Shown: positions 1 through 8,315 of the stretch, one piece after another | Numbering within the stretch: position 1 is the first letter of the stretch | How the letters are laid out: every line of letters begins with the position of its first letter | Translations under genes and position numbers: made by a program | The notes under the pieces: model-generated | What the model was told of the DNA's origin: nothing | The model's input: only the letters and a program-made list of their open reading frames with translations | Databases searched by the model: none | Source: Rubrivivax sp. | GTDB taxonomy: Bacteria; Pseudomonadota; Gammaproteobacteria; Burkholderiales; Burkholderiaceae_C | NCBI GenBank assembly: GCA_021298085.1 | Contig: JAJTDE010000006.1 | Span: forward strand, 1-64,000 | DNA: 64,000 nt | Direction of reading: 5' to 3'

Positions 1-1451
1 CCATACATCGCCGGTTTTGACAGGGTCAAAGAAGCCGCCTTTGCCGCCTTGGCGGCTTGCGCCAACATCGCCCTCATCAGCCAGCGGACGTTGTAGCCCA
101 CCGCGCAGCTGATCGCGTGCAGCGCATCGCCGATAGCGCCCTTCAGCCAGCAGCGGTCCATGCGGTGATCACTCTTGGTGTGGCCGATCATCGGCTCGAT
201 GGCTTGCCGGCGCTTGAGCCAGCGCCGCTGCAAAGCGGTCAGCCTCTGGTACTTGCCGCGGTGGATGATCTCCACGCCCGGGTTGTCCGCATCCACGCCT
301 CGGTAGCCCAGGTCAACGATGGCCTGCTTGGGCTGGCGCCCCAGGTCTTGCAGCAGATTGGTCGTTTGTTCCAGCTGCGCACTCAGCGTGTGGCCGTCAA
401 AGGGGTTGCCGGGGAACGTCCGGGCGCCCACCATCAGCCCCTGCTTGTGTGTGACGACCAGGCTGACCTTCACGCCGAACTCGTAGGGCTTGCGGGCCTT
501 GCCTTTGCCGATGCATTCCACCTCTGGCGCGTGCATCGCGTAGAGCTTGTTCTTGGTGTTGCGCTGCTGGGTGCGGATGCGTTCGGCGCGTTCGAGCAAG
601 TTCTTCAGCGCCGCCAGTGCCGTCGCTGCAACAGCGGCCTTGTCCGGCTGGCTGCCGCCGGCCACCGCCTGGGCCTGGGCCTGGGCCTGGGCGTCGAGCT
701 TGCGCTGCACCTCGCGCATGACCACGCCCAGAATCGTGCGCTGGCGCTTGAGAACCTTCCTCAAACGCTTGAACTGTTTGGCATGGGCGTACCCGCCTGC
801 CCTGCGCCGTAGCTCCTTGCCTTCGGCCGCGAAGGTCTGCTTCAAGGCGATGCCAGCGGCCTTGGCGGCCTTGACCACCTTGTAGCGAGCGATCTCCAGC
901 AAGCGGCTGTCCACCGGGTGCGCGACGGCCTTCTCCTGCACCGTGGAATCCACGATCACGCGTTCCAACTCGGCAGGCTTGATGGCCTTGATCTCCACGG
1001 CGGTGTGGATCGTGAACTTCAGCAACTGCTCAAGTCCTTCCTCACCGATGGCCGTGCGGAAGCGCCCTATCTGCGTGGCGTCGCATGGCAGGCGCGGCTC
1101 GTAGTACTCCATGCCGCTGAAGAACTGCCAGACCACGTTCTCGCTCCAGCGGGCTACCAGTTCTTCATCGCTGAGGTTGAAGGAGTTCTTCAAGTACAGC
1201 AAACTGGCCATAAGGCGGATGGGCAGACGGGGACGGCCGCCCGCGCCAATGCCGCCACCGAACTCCAGCTCATGCACGCCCAGCATGTCCCGAACGAGCG
1301 TTGTGCCGGGCGTGCGCGCCTTGCGCTGGAAGCAAGGCGCCAGCACCTGCTCGATCTGCGTCCATGGCAACTTATCCGCCAGCACAACCAGCGGGTGCCG
1401 AGGGTCGACCATGCCGTCCAGACGGGCGCGAAAGAAGTCGGGTGTGGTCAT
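1..1451 (-). CDS. IS5-family (DUF772) DDE transposase, 3' end beyond window
   Basis: My translation from the ATG at 1451 stays open for 483 codons to the window edge, so the C-terminus is missing here. The N-terminal part matches the DUF772 region of IS5 transposases, including the stretch GRPRLPIRLMASLLYLKNS. A DDE triad is visible: Asp in ERVIVDSTVQ, Asp in AIVDLGYRG, and Glu in RRQAIEPMIGHTK. The last also fits the R(3)E(6)K part of the YREK signature. Near the middle, an imperfect 6-bp repeat (around 666-692) encodes an alternating Gln-Ala run. GAGAG about 7 bases before the ATG is a plausible ribosome site. The frame looks intact in the visible part, so the copy may be functional. Confidence 0.85.
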   Translation of the reverse strand, partial: MTTPDFFRARLDGMVDPRHPLVVLADKLPWTQIEQVLAPCFQRKARTPGTTLVRDMLGVHELEFGGGIGAGGRPRLPIRLMASLLYLKNSFNLSDEELVARWSENVVWQFFSGMEYYEPRLPCDATQIGRFRTAIGEEGLEQLLKFTIHTAVEIKAIKPAELERVIVDSTVQEKAVAHPVDSRLLEIARYKVVKAAKAAGIALKQTFAAEGKELRRRAGGYAHAKQFKRLRKVLKRQRTILGVVMREVQRKLDAQAQAQAQAVAGGSQPDKAAVAATALAALKNLLERAERIRTQQRNTKNKLYAMHAPEVECIGKGKARKPYEFGVKVSLVVTHKQGLMVGARTFPGNPFDGHTLSAQLEQTTNLLQDLGRQPKQAIVDLGYRGVDADNPGVEIIHRGKYQRLTALQRRWLKRRQAIEPMIGHTKSDHRMDRCWLKGAIGDALHAISCAVGYNVRWLMRAMLAQAAKAAKAASLTLSKPAMY

Positions 1452-1457
1452 GGGTAA

Positions 1458-1500
1458 ATCTCTCAGAAATCATCAGTCAGTAGAATCAATCCTGAGAGAT
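1458..1500. repeat. 9-bp inverted repeat upstream of the transposase
   Basis: The sequence atctctcag at 1458-1466 is the exact reverse complement of ctgagagat at 1492-1500, with 25 bases between. It covers the transposase ribosome site and may be a transposase binding site in the IS end or a structure limiting transposase translation. The repeat is seen directly; the role is inferred. Confidence 0.5.
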
Positions 1501-1633
1501 CGGGGTAGTCTGAATTGCACCTAAGCTGTTGATTTGTAACAAGAAACTTGGTTTTTGCAGAGGCGACTACATATCGATCGAAAATCAACAAAGCCACCAC
1601 GCGCGTCCAACCACTGACATCTCGCAGAACATA

Positions 1634-3655
1634 TTAAGGTTGTGCGCCAAGCAACCTCCGAAGCTTCCGACCAATCCTTAACATAATCGTGTACATGCCT
1701 CTGATAGGTTTGCTGGACTGACTAAATGCTCCATCATGCCACCAATGCCTATTATCATGGACCATACCATTCTTCAAAGGACGCAGAAGATCCCTTAAAC
1801 GGTAAGGTCGAGCCAGTACAACAGAAAAAGTTTCATTACCCCAACCGTCTTCAAAAGGAAAAGATCCCCATATTCTAGCATCAATCGGATTCGGATTTCT
1901 CCAAAACAGATTTTGCACCTGTTCAAACGCGGTACCCAGAGCCGGCGCGCTTTCATACCAGCTCCACTGCATAACATCAACATACGCGAGTAAGGTACGC
2001 CTCACAACATCATGACCCCAGTTTTCCGCACGAGAGGAGTCATATCGCGCCAACAGAGGGCTTATCTTGCCGCCAGGGCATTTCCGATAACCGATCACCG
2101 TCCCATGATCCGCAATACAAACAATCTCCATAAGCGTGTTTAGCCCAGGCAGATTAAAATATCCAGTGCGACTCTCTGAGTTATTGAGATAAACATCCGG
2201 CAACCCGTGTCCAATATCCACAACTCCCGATCGACGACCATGGTAAAGACTCACGGGCGGAGGCCTTCCAATACTTACCAGCACTGCTGACAAAGCATTG
2301 TGCAACGTCGCACCGGTACCATTATCAACAATGGCATACTCGCCCTCCATCAAGCCTTCTTGATCAAGGTACTGCACCAAGATCTCTCTGGCCCGCGCCG
2401 CAGAAGCAAGGAACTTTTCTCTGATACTGCCACTTTCAACAATCAGTGTTCTCAATCTGGCTTTTTCGGCCTCGTCGAGGGATCTGTCCCAACTCGATTC
2501 AGTGAAGCCTACCGAATCCAGTTCTTTCGCGATATCACCAGGAGACAATTCAAGTCGCGAACAAACCATCCTGATAGACAACTTCTCTACATCAAAGCGA
2601 CTCGGCAAGAACGCTTCTATCGTTCTATAGGTGATTTCCGTCAGACTGGGAAGGACCCATGCTTGCCTTCCCGTATACAGATAGCGAAGGTCGATGTCCA
2701 GTCCCCGCGCACTTTTTATCTTTTCAGCAAGCAGTTTTAATACTTGCCCATCCCTTGAGAGGTAATAAATTCGCTTAAGTCCTCTTCGGATGGCCTCTGA
2801 CAATGTCCAGTTCACGAAGTCGACGAGTTGAGGCGCCACCACAGAGGCAGTTATATCTCGCAGCGACCTCTCCGACTGATTTCGAGCCTCAATCCTCAGG
2901 CGCGCTAGGCGCGATGCACCAGCCACCAACGTGCCTACACCGTGCGACTCCCACATTGCATTGTCAAAAATCTGCTCGTAGATATTCAGATTGGCATCAA
3001 GCATCGGATCAGTTCGCAGCCCCATACTCTTCGGCGAATGCACATCCGACCAAAAATGATTACCACAATGAGTAATTTTTTCCGGCCCTACGGAAGCCTC
3101 CTTCATTAACAACTTAAACAAACCCCCGCTGACTTTGGATTTTGAGCATTCGGATGATATCAACACAAGCTCGCCTTGTTGCCATGGGACGATCGGCCCC
3201 ATAATATATTCGAGCTGCTGCCGACTCAGATACATATCCGACAGAAAGGCAATTTTCGAGTAATTTTCGCGAGCAGTTTTCAGCAGCTGCTTACCCTTTT
3301 CGACCTCTCTAATCAACTCCCTTTCAAGTGCAAGTTCCTCCGCAAGCCACGGATGGACGCTCTCCATGTCCAGGCGGAAAGCGTGAGCAAGTTCGCGATA
3401 AATTTCGTAAACACCCACATCGGAATCCAGTCCACCGCGATTGGCAAAGGCCCTTTGTTCGGCATGATGCCGCTGGCGCGCGAAGACTTCTGGCGGGAGA
3501 TTAGTTTTTCTCGATCGATAAAGTCGGATACTCAGCAACAGAAATAATCCATGGGGAGATCCCACACTTCGCGTGACAAGTGTGTCGAAGACGTCAAAGC
3601 TTCGCAAAGTTTTTGTCATTGATGAGAGTTGTGATTGTTGGGCCAATTTCTTCAT
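1634..3655 (-). CDS. HAD-superfamily hydrolase, COG5610 type, EPS-associated
   Basis: This 673-residue protein resembles the large HAD-like proteins (COG5610) often found in polysaccharide clusters. HAD motif I is clear in RSFDVFDTLVTR near the N-terminus, a motif II-like Ser lies in AFLSDMYLSR, and an acidic motif IV-like stretch is HCGNHFWSDVHSPKSMG. The C-terminal half carries a YYLSRDGQVLKLL segment typical of this group. Substrate is unknown; a role in EPS or lipid-linked sugar metabolism is inferred from context. I chose the ATG at 3655 with GGGG about 8 bases upstream; a GTG at 3679 and an ATG at 3619 are alternatives. Base composition is clearly less GC-rich than neighbours, suggesting acquisition by transfer. 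Confidence 0.75.
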   Translation of the reverse strand: MKKLAQQSQLSSMTKTLRSFDVFDTLVTRSVGSPHGLFLLLSIRLYRSRKTNLPPEVFARQRHHAEQRAFANRGGLDSDVGVYEIYRELAHAFRLDMESVHPWLAEELALERELIREVEKGKQLLKTARENYSKIAFLSDMYLSRQQLEYIMGPIVPWQQGELVLISSECSKSKVSGGLFKLLMKEASVGPEKITHCGNHFWSDVHSPKSMGLRTDPMLDANLNIYEQIFDNAMWESHGVGTLVAGASRLARLRIEARNQSERSLRDITASVVAPQLVDFVNWTLSEAIRRGLKRIYYLSRDGQVLKLLAEKIKSARGLDIDLRYLYTGRQAWVLPSLTEITYRTIEAFLPSRFDVEKLSIRMVCSRLELSPGDIAKELDSVGFTESSWDRSLDEAEKARLRTLIVESGSIREKFLASAARAREILVQYLDQEGLMEGEYAIVDNGTGATLHNALSAVLVSIGRPPPVSLYHGRRSGVVDIGHGLPDVYLNNSESRTGYFNLPGLNTLMEIVCIADHGTVIGYRKCPGGKISPLLARYDSSRAENWGHDVVRRTLLAYVDVMQWSWYESAPALGTAFEQVQNLFWRNPNPIDARIWGSFPFEDGWGNETFSVVLARPYRLRDLLRPLKNGMVHDNRHWWHDGAFSQSSKPIRGMYTIMLRIGRKLRRLLGAQP

Positions 3656-3712
3656 GAATATTACCCCAACACCGAGCACCGGATTATCGCGAGCTCAACA
3701 CTCTGAGCGTGA

Positions 3713-3775
3713 GAGTTGATTCGTGATGAATCAACTCGCGAAGGTCGTAGCTCGGGTCATATCCCTCCTAGAGGG
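3713..3775 (-). promoter_or_regulatory. structured leader: two hairpins around a mini-ORF
   Basis: Reading toward the hydrolase, a 5-bp hairpin with a 3-base loop (3763-3767 with 3771-3775) contains a perfect AGGAGG (3764-3769). Three bases later an ATG (3760) opens a 9-codon frame, MTRATTFAS, ending at 3731. The stop lies inside a second, perfect 10-bp stem with a 5-base loop (3713-3722 and 3728-3737). The arrangement resembles a translated attenuator or leader peptide. There is no U-tract after the second stem, so it is not a standard terminator. Function is inferred. Confidence 0.4.
3731..3760 (-). CDS. possible 9-codon leader peptide (MTRATTFAS)
   Basis: The ATG at 3760 follows a perfect AGGAGG ribosome site by three bases and the frame closes after nine codons. 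The ribosome site is inside one small hairpin and the stop codon is inside another. No known leader peptide is recognised and the amino acids do not suggest a particular attenuation signal. It lies about 75 bases before the hydrolase start. Confidence 0.3.
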   Translation of the reverse strand: MTRATTFAS

Positions 3776-4185
3776 TGCCCGTTACCGCCATTAACAGCGG
3801 GAGGCAACGGGGAAGAGGTGAAGCCTTTACTGAATCTTCAGTTGGAGGCCAAACTTTCGTATTCAAACCAGGTTTTTCGCAATATTTGTACGCTGTACTG
3901 AGGTCTATTTTCAGAGCATAACTCTTGCGCTTCCTGCCCTGGGAGTCCTTCGTGCGATTCTGATTTAGGTGAGTTTTATTGGATACCAAATCATCTTTCG
4001 CACGAACTAGCATAGAAAAAACTCTTCGAATAAGGCTATATTTCTGCATGCTAGAGTCCTGCAGTCCCACTCCGCAACACATCGCCACTCGTCTTGCTTC
4101 AGTCTCCGGCAAAACCCTCGCAAAAAGCTCTATGAAACGGCCGTAACTGATGCTGCTGTGTTGCTTGTTGCAGTGAGATCCATAC
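3776..4185. other. AT-rich intergenic stretch, no convincing gene
   Basis: This stretch between epsI and the hydrolase leader has low GC compared with the rest of the window. It contains one 114-codon minus-strand frame (3768-4112) that begins with TTG, lacks a ribosome site and shows no recognisable motif, so I do not call it. It probably holds the promoter of the hydrolase gene and the 3' end of the eps transcript, but no clear -35/-10 pair or U-tract terminator is visible. Confidence 0.5.
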
Positions 4186-4899
4186 TTAATTGCCTGCTAT
4201 TCGTTTGCGCGTTTCTGGCCGCATTGCAGCAAGCAAACTTCCGATGAACCGCTCCTGCTCTCGAAGCGCTCCGTCTGAATCTTGGTCGATCGAAGAGACA
4301 CGGAACAGCAGTCCATCAGGAGACTGTCCGGTCATCACGAGGCGCACTTCTTCGAGGCGTCGTTGAAGGCGACCAGTGACCGGTTTACCTCCGATATTGA
4401 ACCAGTAAGTTACCGGCTCATGGCGACGCGCATTGCGGGTCAGCAGCCGGCGTCCTTCGACCGCACCGAACGGCGTGGTGATGTCTGCCACCTCATTGGA
4501 CATCAGCTCGAAGCCTTGTGCCGGGTAACACACCTCAGGCCGATGCGCCTGAAGCCCGCCGCGCTGGTCTTCGCCGTAGGCGATGGACAGCATGATGGTG
4601 TAACCCGCTGCATTGCGGTAGCTGCGCGTCAGGACTTGGCTGTAGAGGCGGTCGATGGCCTGTTGGATCTCCGGGTTCGTCACCACTGTGGACGCGTTGT
4701 TCACGGCGTGCCAGTCACCGAACTGCTGCGGGACATCACGCTCCAGCATAAAGCGGGTGTCTGAAGCCGTCTTCTGTTGCGCGGGCTCAGGGCGAAAACC
4801 CTGTCCGACCGCCGCCGCGAGGAACATCATGCCCAGCAGGACAGCCACCACCCAGCGGGGGACCTGGCTTTGCTGCGGCAGACTGACCGAGCTTGTCAT
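4186..4899 (-). CDS. epsI: exosortase-associated protein EpsI (B-type)
   Basis: The 237-residue protein fits the EpsI/DUF3485 family that travels with exosortases. It has one N-terminal membrane segment (about residues 15-33, WVVAVLLGMMFLAAAVG) and a periplasmic domain containing the family stretch YGEDQRGGLQAHRPEVCYPAQGF (residues ~109-131) with a single Cys. It probably works with XrtB in processing or exporting surface material; the exact biochemical role is not settled in the family. Its ATG overlaps the xrtB stop codon (ATGA), so the two are translationally coupled as the last pair of the eps operon. Confidence 0.88.
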   Translation of the reverse strand: MTSSVSLPQQSQVPRWVVAVLLGMMFLAAAVGQGFRPEPAQQKTASDTRFMLERDVPQQFGDWHAVNNASTVVTNPEIQQAIDRLYSQVLTRSYRNAAGYTIMLSIAYGEDQRGGLQAHRPEVCYPAQGFELMSNEVADITTPFGAVEGRRLLTRNARRHEPVTYWFNIGGKPVTGRLQRRLEEVRLVMTGQSPDGLLFRVSSIDQDSDGALREQERFIGSLLAAMRPETRKRIAGN

Positions 4900-5786
4900 G
4901 CTGATTGAACCCCGTGAGCAGGCATGAGCAGGGGCTTGCGCGAGGGGATCAGCTTGGCCAGCACGCCATCGGCACCAAACAGCACCGCCAACGACACCAG
5001 CAACAATGCCATACCCGCGAAGCCATGCAGGTAGCCCTGGCCCGCTTCTTCACCGAAATAGTAAGTCAACAAGACGAGGATGACCACACGTACGATATTC
5101 GCCAAAAATGCAATGGGCAAAATCAGCAGCAGCATGAAGGCATTGTGCAGTCGGCTGCTTCGACCGACAACATACATGTACAGTGTACCCAAGGCTGTCA
5201 GGCTGAACATGGAATGCATACCTGAACAGGCATCAGCAACCAGCAATTGATATTGCCCAATGGATATCGTGACACCGACTCGAGAAACCGGGTAACCCAC
5301 CCAGAACAGTGCGTCCGTCACCAGCACGGATATCCAATGCTTGAGGACATGGGTAGCCGCATCCACCAAGGTACCCGGCAGCGGAACCAGAAAAATCAGG
5401 AAAAGCAGGGCAAACCAGGCCACCTTGACACCCGAAAAGCCCCTGAACAGCAACACGATACCCATGGCCAGTGGCAGCTGGGCACCAAAGGCGAATACGG
5501 GGAATGCAAAGACCCTGCCCAACATGTACAACAGCAGGCCCAGCACCACCAGCGGCCAGCCCAAGGCATGGGAGCTGCGCGGCGGCATGGCGGACAAGGG
5601 TTCACGAAGCTGCCAGAACAGCCAGGCACACACCACCAGCACCAAGGGGCCATGCCCCTGGTCCTCGGTTTGCCAGAGCGTGTCAAAGGCCCAGGCGTAG
5701 ACAGGCCCGAACAGTACAGCCCAGCCTGCCAGGATCAGCAGCAACCGTGGTTCACGCAAGCCTACAGGCAGAAAATCCAGGTTCAT
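4896..5786 (-). CDS. xrtB: exosortase B (EpsH-type membrane cysteine protease)
   Basis: This polytopic inner-membrane protein (296 residues, about eight hydrophobic segments) belongs to the exosortase/archaeosortase family, which cleaves and sorts PEP-CTERM proteins in EPS-producing bacteria. The catalytic set is visible: Cys in VADACSGMHSM, Arg in LANIVRVVIL, and His in QGYLHGFAGM. Position after epsG and before epsI corresponds to epsH in the Methylobacillus methanolan cluster. The start has no strong ribosome site and follows a 187-base gap after epsG. No PEP-CTERM substrate is encoded in this window, so substrates must lie elsewhere. Confidence 0.9.
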   Translation of the reverse strand: MNLDFLPVGLREPRLLLILAGWAVLFGPVYAWAFDTLWQTEDQGHGPLVLVVCAWLFWQLREPLSAMPPRSSHALGWPLVVLGLLLYMLGRVFAFPVFAFGAQLPLAMGIVLLFRGFSGVKVAWFALLFLIFLVPLPGTLVDAATHVLKHWISVLVTDALFWVGYPVSRVGVTISIGQYQLLVADACSGMHSMFSLTALGTLYMYVVGRSSRLHNAFMLLLILPIAFLANIVRVVILVLLTYYFGEEAGQGYLHGFAGMALLLVSLAVLFGADGVLAKLIPSRKPLLMPAHGVQSA

Positions 5787-5973
5787 CGGCGTATTCAGTG
5801 GGATACAGAGCGACCACCCATGCGATCTTCAACCGATTGTGCGGCCGCCCTTGAATGCGGAAATGGCAGGGATCGGGCCGGAATCCCTGACAAATCGGCT
5901 CACCGACCGGCCGCTCGACGACTCAAGCACCCAGCCGGACCATCACCAGACCAGCGCTGGATCAAACAGGCTC

Positions 5974-6870
5974 TCAGGACGCCTTGCCGCGACGGCGTCG
6001 CATAGGTTCGACATCGACCAGGACCGAACCCACGACCTTCGCACCGATGTCGGCGATCATCGCAGTGGTTTCGGCAAATGCTTCGGTTCTGGTGAGGTTC
6101 GTCCGCGCCACGGCCAGTGCCGCACGTGTTGCGCGGGCCAGCAAGGTGGCGTCGATGCCCTCTTCCATGGCCGGTGTGTCAACGATCACCACGCTGAACG
6201 TGGACGCGCTCTGTTCCAGGATGCGCTGAAACACCGGCCGTGCCAGCAGTTCCTGAGGGTTGGGCGGCAGGGGCCCTGACGGCAATACCGCCAAGCCCGG
6301 AATACCCGCGACAAACTGCACCATGCCATCCTGCAACTGTCCCGCCAGCAGGTTGGAAAGGCCTGAGCCGTTTTCCAGCTTGAAATAGCGGTGCTGCGAT
6401 GCGTTATGCAGGTCAGCGTCGATGAGCAAGGTACGTTCGCCAGCCTGGGCAAAGGACACCGCTAGGTTGGCCGCCAGGTAGCTGCGGCCCTCACCACGGT
6501 GCGGGCCCACGACGGCCAGGCTGGTGTTGCGCCCGACTTCGTCGAACCAGCGCAACTGCAACTGGCTGCGCAACGAGCGCAGGCGCTCTCCCTCATTGCC
6601 AAAAGGCCGGTAGGCAACTACCACATCTTCGCTGACAGGCCGCGCAGGGCCACTCAGGAATGGGTAATCAAACTGCAGAGACAGCGCAAACAGGATGTCG
6701 GCTTCCGTCAGCAGGCCCAGCTTGACGCCGGCTTCACCGAAGCGGATACCTTCTTCCCTCTGAAACTGCAGAACACGCTCGGTGTCATCGGGCGAGAGCC
6801 GCCCGCTGTCGATCAGGATGGCGCCAATCGAGCGGTCGACGTTCTTGGAGCCAAAAGCCGTGTTTTTCAT
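5974..6870 (-). CDS. epsG: EPS chain-length tyrosine-kinase-like ATPase EpsG with MshEN-like N-terminus
   Basis: A 298-residue cytoplasmic ATPase of the BY-kinase/ParA-like group, expected to work with EpsF in setting EPS chain length. Residues 122-131 form the P-loop GPHRGEGRSY, with Arg where most P-loops have Lys. A Walker A' LLIDADLH follows, and VVIVDTPAME is Walker B. There is no Tyr-rich C-terminal tail. Residues 14-66 contain two 24-residue motifs (14-37 and 43-66) separated by five residues, each with the G..G.....Q pattern of MshEN cyclic-di-GMP-binding domains. Motif II begins with the expected Arg; motif I has Ser there. Start: ATG overlapping the epsF stop (TGATG), preceded by GAGG; a GTG one codon earlier is possible. 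Confidence 0.88.
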   Translation of the reverse strand: MKNTAFGSKNVDRSIGAILIDSGRLSPDDTERVLQFQREEGIRFGEAGVKLGLLTEADILFALSLQFDYPFLSGPARPVSEDVVVAYRPFGNEGERLRSLRSQLQLRWFDEVGRNTSLAVVGPHRGEGRSYLAANLAVSFAQAGERTLLIDADLHNASQHRYFKLENGSGLSNLLAGQLQDGMVQFVAGIPGLAVLPSGPLPPNPQELLARPVFQRILEQSASTFSVVIVDTPAMEEGIDATLLARATRAALAVARTNLTRTEAFAETTAMIADIGAKVVGSVLVDVEPMRRRRGKAS

Positions 6871-8300
6871 CACGCACCCTCGTTCATCGTCAGGCGCGGG
6901 GGCGTTTGCGCCGGGGCTGGCAACGGAGTGGCCTGCCCACCACCGATGCGCGGCAAGGCCTTGGCAGGCTTGGTGGACAGGATGCCCAGCACCGGCACAC
7001 CCTCGGCCACGGCCAGGTCGTCCGCACTGCGGACACGGCGGTCCAGCAGTTCCCAGGCAAGAGCGCCACCCACACCCAACAGGAGACCCAATATGACGGC
7101 GGCGCCCACGATCAACGGCGGCCTGGGGCTGTAGGGTTCCAGCGGCGTGACCGCGGGTGTCAGCACACGCGCACCCGCTGTATCAGCCGAGGTTTCCAGA
7201 GCCACCTGGCTGCGCCGGGTATTGACGGTGTCGAACGCCCGCTGCGCGGCTTCCAGCTCCTTCAGCAGCAAGGCACCTTCGTCGCGGACAGTACGCATGT
7301 TGACGATGGTGCGCTTCTGGGCTTCGACCAAGGCACGAAGCTCGCCCAGGCGGGCCGATGCCACGCGGTTGGTACTCTGCGACGTGCCAGCGGCCAGACG
7401 GGTTTCGCGGGACAGCTGGGCCCGAAGCTCGGCCACTTGGGCTTCCTGCTGAATCCGTACCGGGTGGCTGGCACCCAGTGTCAGGCTGGACTCCGCCAGG
7501 CGAGCCTCGGCGGCCTGCAATTGGCCGCGCAGGGCGATCACGGCAGGGTTCTGGGCCACGTCGGCCGAGGTATCACCTGAGTTGCGGGCGATGCTGCTGG
7601 TCGCAGCCTGCTCCGCCAGAGCCTGCGCGTACGATGTTTCCAACGCGGCCAGACGGGCGATCTCCTGGTCATAACGTTCGTTGGAGATGACCACCCCACG
7701 CGAACGCTGGAAAGCCGCCACCTTGTTCTGGGCAGCCTCGAGCTCGGCACGCAGCACTTTCATCCGCTCGTCAACAAACTGGGCACTCTCCCTGGCCGGG
7801 CCGGCTCGCAATTCGATGGCAAGGTCAATGTAGGCCTTGGCAAAGGCGTTCACGGCAGCGGCCGCAAGTGTGCCTTCTTCCGCCCGGAACGACAAACTGA
7901 GGATCTGGCTGCCGCGGGTGGAGGCCTCCACGCGCAGGCCGTCCTTCAGGAGGTTGGCGTAGTAGCTCTCCAGAGGCACCTTGGCCTCGGTGGCTTCACG
8001 CCAACGGGTCACTGCCAGCTGGTTCTGAGCCAGGCCGAGTGTACGAACCACCTTTTCGGCGAGCCGCTCACTCTGGATGATTTCCACCTGGGTGGCCAGA
8101 TAACCCTGTTGCCCCAGAACCGGGTTCAGGTTCTGAAGCAGCGGATCGGTCTTCATGTCGACGATAACCTGCGTCTTGGCCTCATACAGGGGCCGCGCAT
8201 TCAACAGGTACAGGCCCGCGACCAGCCCGCACAAGGCCAAGCTGGCCAAGATCAGCCACCAGCGCAGCTTCAGTACCAAAAAAATCTGTCTCGGGCTCAT
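6870..8300 (-). CDS. epsF: EPS chain-length determinant protein EpsF (Wzz-like)
   Basis: The 476-residue inner-membrane protein has the Wzz/PCP-2 layout. A first membrane segment is near residues 14-33 (WWLILASLALCGLVAGLYLL), followed by a long periplasmic coiled-coil region rich in Ala, Glu and Arg (about 160-370). A second membrane segment, LIVGAAVILGLLLGVGGALAW, lies near residue 400, followed by a Pro-rich cytoplasmic tail. It is expected to control polymer length together with EpsG. The stop overlaps the epsG start, so the two are translationally coupled, and epsE lies 15 bases upstream. Confidence 0.9.
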   Translation of the reverse strand: MSPRQIFLVLKLRWWLILASLALCGLVAGLYLLNARPLYEAKTQVIVDMKTDPLLQNLNPVLGQQGYLATQVEIIQSERLAEKVVRTLGLAQNQLAVTRWREATEAKVPLESYYANLLKDGLRVEASTRGSQILSLSFRAEEGTLAAAAVNAFAKAYIDLAIELRAGPARESAQFVDERMKVLRAELEAAQNKVAAFQRSRGVVISNERYDQEIARLAALETSYAQALAEQAATSSIARNSGDTSADVAQNPAVIALRGQLQAAEARLAESSLTLGASHPVRIQQEAQVAELRAQLSRETRLAAGTSQSTNRVASARLGELRALVEAQKRTIVNMRTVRDEGALLLKELEAAQRAFDTVNTRRSQVALETSADTAGARVLTPAVTPLEPYSPRPPLIVGAAVILGLLLGVGGALAWELLDRRVRSADDLAVAEGVPVLGILSTKPAKALPRIGGGQATPLPAPAQTPPRLTMNEGA

Positions 8301-8315
8301 GTGCGTTGTATCCGC

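Larger units (their letters stand above)
1..1521 (-). mobile_element. IS5-family insertion sequence, left part outside window
   Basis: The element consists of a single long transposase reading frame on the minus strand that runs off the left edge. Its right end lies somewhere between the start codon at 1451 and about 1521. The outer boundary is not resolved, because only one end is visible and no target duplication can be compared. A perfect inverted repeat (1458-1466 with 1492-1500) lies just upstream of the transposase start and may be part of the terminal region. The element abuts an AT-richer polysaccharide-type hydrolase gene, as is common at EPS gene clusters. Confidence 0.75.

Noticed and set aside
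57-1524. Several plus-strand frames of 112-251 codons in the first 1.5 kb
   Set aside because: They lie opposite the intact IS5 transposase, which explains the region and has a clear DDE triad.
1527-1590. 9-bp inverted repeat tgttgattt/aaatcaaca downstream of the HAD gene
   Set aside because: The arms are 46 bases apart with no T-run or gene-specific context; too weak to call a terminator or IS end.
3768-4112. 114-codon minus-strand frame upstream of the HAD hydrolase
   Set aside because: It begins with TTG, lacks a ribosome site, and shows no motif or typical composition; it is probably chance in the AT-rich gap.
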